Shown: positions 56,068 through 64,000 of the stretch, piece after piece
How positions within the stretch are numbered: the first letter of the stretch is position 1
Layout of the letters: every line of letters begins with the position of its first letter
Source: Actinomucor elegans
Taxonomy: Eukaryota; Mucoromycota; Mucoromycetes; Mucorales; Mucoraceae
Length of the DNA stretch: 64,000 bases
Direction: 5' to 3'
NCBI GenBank assembly: GCA_026027325.1
Contig: JAMSLZ010000005.1
Span: 434,001-498,000 of the forward strand
Position numbers and translations under genes: made by a program
Notes under the pieces: model-generated
The model's database searches: none
Seen by the model: the letters and a program-made list of their open reading frames with translations, nothing else
Told to the model about the DNA's origin: nothing

Positions 56068-57264
56068 AGAAGATATTCTTGAAAGAATGTCCTTTTCCGT
56101 TCCCTTGCAGCATTGTATAATAAAAAACTTTGAATAGATAAAAATAAAATTAGCTGATTCTGCGCAGAATTTTTTTTTTTTGTATATCGAATAGAGTAAA
56201 AAAAAAAAATAGCCTAGGCTTATTTTGAAAATTCGGTTATATTTAAATAATATGCGGGGTTTGAGCTTTTGGTTAGCTGATAAAAAAGTCATAGTTTTCA
56301 TTATACAGAAACCAAAATTCTACTTTTAAGTTGGCACTTATATTTTTTTTTTTTTAAAAAAAAAGAGATATTCAACTTGTAAAACCGGAAGGAAGGGCAC
56401 CCCTTGTCATTTATTTTTTTTATAAAAATCACTCTAAAATCTCAAAAAGCTCTTACTTGACTTGCGGCAGTTAAATGTTTTAAGCATATTATTTCAGCCC
56501 ACAAAAAGACGAGTCACGAGCGCTTTCATGCAGCTTTCTCTATTGGCCAGCAAAGATTAAAAAAGAGAAAATTCAAAATGACTCTGATTCATTTCAAATC
56601 AATTCTGTTATTTCAGTATCGCTTGTAAATAACAAAAAAGTCTAAATCAACGAAAAGTTTAACCAAGTGCACGCACATGTCGAAGATGATCAGATGGCGA
56701 AAATTTCGAGTTATGTTTGATGTCAAATTTTGAACTTTTCTACGAGCTCATGAATATTTTATATGAGAAAAAAAAAAGCAAGATAGACGGGCTTGCATAT
56801 CTGAAGAAGTAAGGAACGTTTTTCAATTATAAGCCGTCTTCTAAAACGAAATGTAGCACCAAACCTATGCAAGCATGAAGAATACAGTCTATGTGATGAA
56901 TGTTGACTTTAAATGGAAGTTTTGCCATGAAACCTATTGAGCTAAAAAAAAACCGCTATGAACCCATCGAATAATCAAATGAGCTCTATTTCCAATTACG
57001 TAGTCTTAGAAGAAATGTTACTTTCTTTCTACTAAAGGATAAAAATGTAACTGATTTTTGTCAACTACGACCAGAGAATGACGATGATGAAAATCAGGCG
57101 TGATTTGGCTTCTCAGCGTACAAGGAAAAGAAAGCTTCTGATTGGATATCAGTGGAACGTCAGATATTTTCAGAAGGTTTCATTTTGCAACTTCGACGGA
57201 TGACCCCGGAAACTATGACCGTTATTGGTTGCACACAGCTTGAATGAAACTAAGCTGCATGAAT

Positions 57265-57269
57265 CCCCT
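57265..57269 (+). promoter_or_regulatory. STRE-like CCCCT element
   Basis: CCCCT, the stress response element bound by Msn2/4-type factors in yeast, lies ~105 bp before the stress protein ATG. Function inferred from motif and target gene. Confidence 0.45.
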
Positions 57270-57286
57270 CGTTTGAACAATGGGTG

Positions 57287-57294
57287 TATAAATA
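57287..57294 (+). promoter_or_regulatory. TATA box of the stress protein gene
   Basis: TATAAATA at ~77 bp before the ATG. Confidence 0.6.
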
Positions 57295-57369
57295 ACCTCT
57301 TTTTCTCTTGGGGTTTCTCACTTTCCATTATTTTTATACTAAATTATCAAATCAAATTATTAAATAACT

Positions 57370-57912
57370 ATGCCTCTCTCTATTACTGAAAAGCGTCGTG
57401 TTGCTATTGCCTACGATGGCAGTGACGATGCCCGCAAACTTTTCGATTGGTCTGTCAAGAACATTATCCGTCCCGAAAGCGATCATATCATTTTGCTGTC
57501 TGCCGTTCACAGAAACGATAAACCAAGCAGTGGTGGATTATTTAACAAGAAGGATCACAAGGAACCTGCTCCAAAGGAAGGCGACCTCCCTATGCTCTCT
57601 ACTACCGTAACCCGAGTTGAAGAGGCTATGAAGGAAACAGAAAATCATCCTCAAGGACAAACTGCACGTCAACGTTTGGAAGATATGTCGGCTAGCCTTC
57701 GTAAGTTGAATATTTCGAGTGAGGAGCATATCCTTTGGGGTGATGCCAAAGCTCTCTTGCCTCGTTATACCCAAGCTCATAAGGTAGATTTATTGATTGT
57801 GGGTTCGCGTGGTTTGGGCGTTGTCAAGAGTGTCATTTTGGGTTCCGTCTCAGATACTTGTCTTAAGGAATGCCCATGCCCTGTCTTAGTCGTACGTAAT
57901 GCTACCATTTAA
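57370..57912 (+). CDS. Universal stress protein (USPA-like)
   Basis: Single-exon gene, 180 aa. One USP domain: the N-terminal strand RRVAIAYDGSDDARKLFDWSV, HIILLSAVHR, and the nucleotide-binding G-x2-G-x9-G-S motif GSRGLGVVKSVILGSVS near the C-terminus, followed by CPCPVLVVRN. These residues are typical of ATP-binding USPs. A Lys-rich insert (about 60-80) is present as in other fungal USPs. Strong codon bias suggests high expression. A STRE-like and TATA element lie upstream; the convergent MRS2 gene ends ~140 bp away. Confidence 0.93.
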   Translation: MPLSITEKRRVAIAYDGSDDARKLFDWSVKNIIRPESDHIILLSAVHRNDKPSSGGLFNKKDHKEPAPKEGDLPMLSTTVTRVEEAMKETENHPQGQTARQRLEDMSASLRKLNISSEEHILWGDAKALLPRYTQAHKVDLLIVGSRGLGVVKSVILGSVSDTCLKECPCPVLVVRNATI

Positions 57913-58050
57913 ATCTAATCCTTGTTAATTATACTCGCAAATACTACTATACATCTGTTTAATATTGTAATAAAAGAAAAAAAAGTTCTATATTAATGTT
58001 CTGCACAGAACAAAATAAAAAAAATAAAAAATCAGCCCATTATTTTTTTT

Positions 58051-59401
58051 CTAAGGCTTGATCTTTGCTAAAGTTCTTAGTTTTCTTAAAGCAATGGCAA
58101 AAGCACCCAAACCAGACATGAGTGCAAGGCCAGAGACAAGACCAAATGCATAGGGGTCGTTTTCAAAGTAATTCCGAAGATTCATACCAAACAAAGCTCC
58201 ATACCCACTCACAACTGTTGCAGACAGTGTAATGATAGTCAGCCGAATGTCATACCACATCAACGAGTTTCGAGATACGTCCAAAATCAGTTGCACAATT
58301 TCTTCTGTAGACCTCATATGCTGTCTAAGTGTAGAAGCCTTGGCCGCAATTTCTTCTGTTTGCTTATAATAGGCTTCTAACAGCAATTCGACTTCTTCGT
58401 GATCTTGTGGCGCTCTGTACTTACCAGCTCTTTTATCCGTTAGATACATGGCAGCCAAATCATCATCTATGCTAGATGATTAGTTGCAAAAAAAAAAAGG
58501 ATCCATTTGCAGCGTTTTTTGTTTACCGTTGTCTAATACTTCTTCTAATGCGTCTCGAATGGATAAAGCGTCCTGTTCGAATTTTGATAACTTTTTGGAA
58601 TATTGTAACAAGTCTCGAAGTTTATCACCATTCATGGATTCTTCTATATCTGCCAAATCTTCCAAATCACCCAATAACTTATTCACTGGTCCTTCCAAGA
58701 TATCCAACTCGGACTGCAGCGAGGAAGTCACTGAAATCAATATAGCTTCTAAGGCTCTAACAAAAAAAAAAATAAGTAGATAGAATTAACTACGAGGACT
58801 AGTTTTACCTAAATTCAAATGGTAGTCCATCTTTCTGAGATCGTAGCCTTTCTTGTAGGTCATAGATAAATATACTTTGGTTGTAACTATCAGTGGAACC
58901 ATATGTATCAAACAAGACCACCATATCACTTTTTAATAAGGCTTTTAAATGAGCTACGTTGACTAAGATTGCTTCAGGACGAACCAATATAGTAGGTTTC
59001 TGATAGACAGAATAGGTATCAATGGTTCTTAGATCGCGCGGCAGTAGTGAATGGTGCTGACAGAAGTCAGATTTCAAAAACTCTCCTGCCGTAGTTTTGA
59101 CAGCACCATTTTGATCAAACTCAGTACCTAGAAACAAGGGTTAAATGACGTTGGCATGTTTCTAATGAAATTATTTACATCGTAGTTTCATCTCGGTTAC
59201 TTTTGTTGGTAAAGATACCGCTCTTCTAGCTGCATTGATGGGTGGTCCAGCATTAGCAGTAGTAGTGGTAGTTGTGGTGGCTGCATAAGATCGTTTTATA
59301 AAATATCGGGTAATGGGCCGTGAACAAGATGTTCCTTTTGGAATCGCATTCAATATAGAGTATTTTGAACATGTTGTGAATAAAAAGTTAGATCTTTGCA
59401 T
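58051..59401 (-). CDS. MRS2: Mitochondrial Mg2+ channel MRS2/LPE10-like (CorA superfamily)
   Basis: Inner-membrane Mg2+ channel of the CorA superfamily, needed for Mg2+ import and group II intron splicing in yeast mitochondria. The exons are 59401-59179, 59127-58809, 58756-58527 and 58466-58051; 395 aa. Residues ~1-65 (MQRSNFLFTTCSKYSILNAIPK...) form a basic presequence. The matrix domain shows LLPRDLRTIDTYSVYQKPTILVRPEAILVNVAHLKALLKSDMVVLFD, PFEFRALEAILISVTSSL and long helices (ELLLEAYYKQTEEI). Two transmembrane helices near the C-terminus flank the selectivity motif YGALFGMN (G-M-N), the signature of the family, followed by a basic tail (RKLRTLAKIKP). All key residues are intact. Confidence 0.93.
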
Positions 59402-61142
59402 TAGTAAGAATGGTCCTTTACAACAATAAAAGTTTTTTTTTTCTTTTTTCTTTTTTTTTTTACGAGGTAGGTAGATAATGAAACTGCTGGACGCTTCAAA
59501 TAGTAGGATTTATTTAAATCCCGGTTTATCAGGCCTGCTATGATGAATTGTTAATTAGGGCCCCTTATCTCTTCATTCACAACTAAAGAAAAAAGTTGAT
59601 ACTTGAGAAATACATAGATTCCTGCCAAAGCCTTGGTTTATAAAGTGTATTTAAATTTAAAACGACCATTTGACAAATGAAACTGAAACGAAAGTACCTT
59701 AATGAACAAATGTAAGCTAAGAAATTTGTAACATTGGAATTAAATCAAGACTTCATTATATATAGAAGCTCATTTTAAACATGAGCTAAGAGCTAAATGA
59801 GGCATCGGGCCGAGATCATTTGAGAGATCTAGAAATCAGCATTATACTATGCTAGTTTTTTTCCATACCGCGGGAATTAAAACCTCTAATGCTCATATAT
59901 TGAAACTTCATGCCTTAAAATATGTATTGTAATAATATGTGGCCAATAACATAAACTGATTATTTAAGCGCTTACTATGAATTGTATGTTATTAAACTTT
60001 CTTTTTTTGAATGATGTATTTTTGTAGGGGCCTATTTTTTTTTTTTTTGATAATAGGGGAAAAAAGGTATATTGTCAGAAATAACAAGTAGCTTCAACTA
60101 AATAAATATATCATTATGAACATTAGTGTATTCAAAAAAGCATATTTGATTCTATATAGTGGCTAATTTTTAAAGTATTGTCCTAGTTAGTTACTGGAAT
60201 ATGTAAAACTGAAAACTTCAAAGTATTTCCTTGAGGAACATCAAGGACCTCAAATCCAATGTTTATCGATCCTTGAAAACGCCAAAATTATTCAATATAA
60301 ATATTAGCATTTAGTAAAGAGAGAGAATAATCCTTGATATATATACAGCTCAGTGGCCAGATAACACATATATTCTGTAGAGACAATATGATCAAGGATA
60401 ATGCATAAAAGTCAAGAAATAGTCGGAGATCAGTCCCCAGTTTTTAGCAACCAAGTAGCTGTCAAAAACAGTGCTATGGCAACATATTATACCTGTTTAG
60501 AACAAGACGATATATGCATACAAACGTAACTGATAGCTCATCTACAATTACAACCAATAATAATTTAGATACAATTATTTAAATTTGCAGACTTAATTCA
60601 TATCCTTTGTTTGCTCACTTAATGTGAAGTACCAATGTGAGAGAGTGATATAATAAAGTCCTAGTGTTGCACTGTAGAGTTTACCCGCATATAATGGGGC
60701 CACTAATGAATTATCATGCACTAATTAATATCCGTTAAGCCTGTCTGGAATCTAGCCTTAATTTACAAATGATGATTATACGTTTGAGAAACAGTCTCTT
60801 CTGAGAGACTAGATACTCAATCAATGCGGCCATTAGACGATCATCTATATCAGATACACTGTACGAGTACTTGATATATAGATCAAGTAATGTATGTCCA
60901 TCTATAGTTGTTATTTTCTCGAATAAATAACCACTGCACAAGGCTTTACCAAGTGCAATCATAGTCAGGCCTGGATTTTGAGAACAATGGACACTGTGTT
61001 TTCATAGCCAAAAGAAATCATTATAATTCGCTGCAGCTTCTATCCTATTGTATAATAGAAAAATATATAAACAAAAGCTAGACCAAATTCAAGCCTTTCC
61101 TTTTTCTCTCTTTTCCTCTTTGGTTTTCCTTCGCAGTAAGAT
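59402..61142. other. Intergenic region (1.7 kb)
   Basis: No gene is firmly supported. The left end is the MRS2 promoter. A dispersed repeat copy lies at 59765-59850. A minus-strand ATG frame at 60735-60962 (75 aa) has no recognisable features and is listed as rejected. Confidence 0.45.
59760..59855 (+). repeat. Dispersed ~110-bp repeat family, copy
   Basis: AAGCTCATTTTAAACATGAGCTA, then AATGAGGCATCGGGCCGAGATCATTTGAGAGATCTAGAAATC match the family order; the last block (GATCATTTGAGAGATCT) is one of the clearest. Confidence 0.65.
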
Positions 61143-62701
61143 ATGGGATCGTCAAGTAAGTCTAACAGTACTATATTTGTACAACTATTTAATATTACAT
61201 GATATATATCTACTTAGCCAGTACACCAGTATTTTCACAAGCATCGACTTGCAAGTCTATTAAGTCATCAACTAGCTGTGATGATGATAGTATTGAATCA
61301 TCAGCCAAAGTGAGTTGGCACTCTACATGAGAAACAATTGTTAACGATGCTATAGAATCAAGCAGTTTTTAAAAACAGACTTTTAAACTACTCTAGGTAC
61401 CTCTCCAAAGATAAACCAAAACTGAGTCAAGTAGAAGCATCATTTATACCGTATATTATGCTATGATATACACAATAAAAGACTGTATATAATTAATCGT
61501 TTTCATATATTATATATAGTATAGCTGAAGCTCTCATTATTAACGTTATGGGCAAGAAGCAATGTGAATCTTATCAAAAGTATGGTTCCTTCAATGAAAT
61601 AGATTTGATGATAGTGAGGACTATATGCAAAGTACCTTATTTTGATGTGGATAAACATTCAGAGGTAAACCATTTAATGATACCCCTCAAGAAGGTACAG
61701 CGGAGCATATATCGTCATTTATTATTCTAATAACACAATATAGGCCTTCCAGGCTGGCGGATTAACAGAAACAATACAAACAATATACACAATGAAGTCG
61801 ATTCAGACTTACCGAGGCTGTTCCTTCTCAACTATTGATTATCAATTATTAGATATACTTGAGTACATGTAAGAACTAAAATTTTAGTGCTGATATAAAC
61901 TAACAGATGCACCAATAGGTCTCAGCTTTGCATGAATCAAGATGTTGATTTATCAAACGCAGTTAAACACTGGACAATTGTATTAGACATATTATTTAGA
62001 GGAACCAATGTTAAATTATCAAAGTATGATATAACACTCAAAATTAGCTCACTGTATCTTAATACACCAATAGTCGTAACTCTAAGTTTTCTATGCAAAA
62101 GAAAGTTGGCCAAAAACCTAATAATTCAACAAAGACGAACGAGAGCATCGTGTTTCATTGCCTTTGTCAAAACATATACGGCGTTCAAGAGCCAATTGAG
62201 ATCACTGCATGCCATGTTTCTTACAGAGATCAAAATGATACAATGGAAGAAAACAGTAACAAGGAAGCCCTGATGCAGAACAAGTCTATCATGATTAACA
62301 AGTGTATTTTTGAGAACTTGACTAAACATGAGGAAGAAGAGCATCAAGAGGAATTTTATCCTATCTGTATCCACTTTACAGGTAAAGACAGCTTGACATG
62401 ACGCGTGTAAATGATTAAAGTTTCATATAGGCTATGTTGGCTATGTTTATTCTATTCGAAAACACAAAGGATTATATGTCGCTTCTCAAGTCTGTGAAAG
62501 AATCGTGTATATACCTCGGACATTGGAAGAGTTTCACGACTTGCTTTATAACAGCAGAGTGCTTGAGATTTTATGCAATTTAAAGGTATCTTATTTTATA
62601 GTTTGACATGCATCTGTAGCTCATATATACACTAGAGACATTATGTAAAACTTGAGAAGGTTGCACAGCATGCTGCTTCAATTAGAAACTTGTGTGGCTA
62701 G
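61143..62701 (+). CDS. Unrecognised nine-exon protein, 367 aa, possible N-myristoylation
   Basis: Exons: 61143-61155 (13 nt), 61218-61309, 61356-61450, 61520-61664, 61744-61868, 61919-62023, 62074-62381, 62431-62585 and 62636-62701. Nine exons in frame with good GT-AG sites support a real gene. The start MGSSTSTPVF has Gly2 and Ser6, the N-myristoylation pattern. A Ser/Thr-rich N-terminus is followed by a compact region with IAEALIINVMGKKQCESYQKYGSF, ICKVPYFDV, QAGGLTETIQTIY, RGCSFSTIDYQLLDILEYM, then a CLCQNIYGVQEPIEITACHVSYRD block, an acidic EEEEHQEEFYPICIHFTGYVGYVYSI strand region and an IPRTLEEFHDLL-type end. I recognise no domain. The GYVYSIRKHKGLYVASQV...IPRTLEEFHDLL ending recalls C-termini of large lineage-specific Mucorales families, as I remember them; not verified. 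Confidence 0.7.
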
Positions 62702-62797
62702 GCCAGTAGCAGGCTTTATTCTAAACCAGCTTTTTATAATAAAAATTCGTACGTTTTTATTTTCATTAAACTCTTACTATTCACTCTACATAATACT

Positions 62798-64000
62798 ATG
62801 AGTGGCTTCTTTGGAAGTAGTGCTAATGGTAATGCAAACAACGAAACAGCTACTTCAAGGTGGGGTGGTCTATTCAAACAGGCCATATCTAATGTAGAAA
62901 CGACATTTGATTCTTTACTTGAGCAACCACCACTACCACAACAGCAGCAGCAGCAACAACAGATTGCAAACAAAGGTAATTTTTCTTTGAACTTGATCCA
63001 CATTATGAGACTAATGCACACACAAAGATACAGAAACTGAGACTTATGTCGACCCTATAAGCGGTATGGTCACAACCATTGAAAGACCAAAATCAAAGAC
63101 AATTGTAAAGAAACAAGATGAACCACCTGCAACAACGAAACCCATGGAGGCACGCTCAAGTTCTGACTTGTCCAGTCGATTAGCTGCTGTGATGGCTGAA
63201 AAGGCCAAACGACCAGAAACCCCATCTCGCCAATCTAGTTCCAAGTCGATAAGTACCAAGTCGATAAGTACCAAAGAAGAACAGATAAAGCCGGTAGACA
63301 AACCTAGCTTGACCGAAAATACGCTAGATGACGCGGCTACAGTCAATCATAGTGAGGATACCTCGAAAAAGCTTCGAGAAACGAGCAAAGACGCATCGGT
63401 ACAAGATGTTATACCCAACGATACTGCAAATCCTGATGCTATACAGCTAGAAATACCGACAATGATGAAGACAAAACCAGAAAAGACGACCACATCGACA
63501 GAATCAGACTCAGAAGAACCATCCAAAAAAGATAAACCAGCGCAAGATACCAAAGATGATACAAGTCTGGAAACTACATCATCTGCAATCCTTCAGCAGC
63601 GTGAACATCAACTCTTTCAAGCCATGGAGAACATTGCCAAGCTTCACGATCAAATACAACAGCTACAAGACGATGCTGAACGAAGTGAAGCCAGTTTACG
63701 ATCCAAAATAACTCAATTGGAGACCCAACAGGCAGAAGATCAAGCACAATCACCAGCCCAACTGCAAAAGAACTTGAAAAGGCTAGAATCCACTGTAGAA
63801 GACTTGAAGAAACAACTCACCAGCAAAGATGAAAAGATCGAAGGTTTATTGCAAGAAGGAGAAAAACTTTCCAAGGTGGAATTGAGACACTCGACTACTA
63901 TCAAGAAGCTAAGGTCTGAAAAGACCGAAGCTGACAAAACTATTGCAGAACTCACCAAGAAACTGGAAAAAGCCAATGCTGATCTATCGCAAGCTTCAGA
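62798..64000 (+). CDS. TMF1/Sgm1-type golgin, 5' part (cut by window end)
   Basis: Coiled-coil golgin of the TMF/ARA160-Sgm1 family, which binds Rab6/Ypt6 at the Golgi. Exon 1 is 62798-62975; exon 2 runs from 63034 past the end of the window, so the C-terminus is missing. The N-terminus has MSGFFGSSANG, a WGGLFKQAISNVETTFDSLL segment (the conserved TMF N-terminal motif) and a Gln8 run. A long disordered Ser/Thr/Lys/Glu-rich region follows (~60-220), then coiled coil (QREHQLFQAMENIAKLHDQIQQLQ) and the TMF signature LLQEGEKLSKVELRHSTTIKKLRSE. The family is clear from these two motifs; the window stops inside the coiled coil. Confidence 0.85.

Larger units (their letters stand above)
56068..57369. 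other. Intergenic region with the stress-protein promoter
   Basis: No gene is seen in this 1.3-kb stretch. Its right end is the promoter of the universal stress protein gene (STRE and TATA box). Confidence 0.5.

Noticed and set aside
60735..60962. 75-aa minus-strand frame starting with ATG
   Set aside because: Only weak evidence: short, single exon, no recognisable features, in AT-rich DNA; could be real but not supported.

Overview
The window looks like a gene-rich but AT-rich chromosomal segment from an early-diverging filamentous fungus, most likely a member of the Mucoromycota (Mucorales-like). The evidence is short introns (mostly 45-70 bp, GT-AG, with CTAAC-like branch points), strong codon bias in highly expressed metabolic genes (ILV5, SHMT), a chitin-synthase chaperone gene, very AT-rich intergenic DNA and fungal gene families throughout. 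The species cannot be named from sequence alone. All gene models are hand-spliced; exon sums were checked for frame. Layout: 1-2.4 kb is non-coding with a perfect GC-rich palindrome and a stem-rich patch. 2.5-3.8 kb holds an ALY/REF mRNA-export factor with an unusually long first intron. A small hypothetical gene lies at 5.2-5.5 kb, followed by repeat-bearing intergenic DNA, a HAL4/SAT4-type kinase (8.3-9.5 kb), and a divergent pair: retromer VPS26 (minus) and a THUMP-type RNA methyltransferase (plus). Next come ILV5 (15.3-16.6 kb), a GT49/LARGE-like glycosyltransferase (18.2-20.0 kb), a secreted acid phosphatase, a microsomal GST, cytosolic SHMT (26.4-27.8 kb), an L-2-hydroxyglutarate dehydrogenase, a CDK5/Pho85-like kinase, an ankyrin protein, a GRIP-domain golgin, a beta-trefoil lectin-like protein and a tiny secreted cysteine-rich peptide (37.9 kb). 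A tRNA-Ile(AAT) lies at 39.2 kb in a 3.5-kb gene-free stretch. The second half has a kelch-type single-pass membrane protein, the PAF-complex subunit LEO1, a remarkable protein joining two GATA zinc fingers to an ASH1-type AWS-SET-postSET H3K36 methyltransferase, a basic hypothetical protein, and the chitin synthase export chaperone CHS7. From 50,829 to 56,067 lies a complete CACTA (EnSpm-type) DNA transposon: 14-bp terminal inverted repeats, a 3-bp AGA target duplication, subterminal repeats, an uninterrupted six-exon transposase and a second divergent gene. The window ends with a universal stress protein, mitochondrial Mg2+ channel MRS2, an unrecognised nine-exon gene with a possible N-myristoylation start, and the 5' part of a TMF/Sgm1-type golgin. 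Common themes: several membrane-trafficking genes (VPS26, GRIP golgin, TMF golgin, CHS7) and chromatin/transcription genes (LEO1, GATA-SET, ALY/REF) occur here, but they are separate genes with their own promoters, not an operon or cluster. A family of diverged ~100-130 bp repeats is scattered over the intergenic DNA on both strands and is not explained by any gene.
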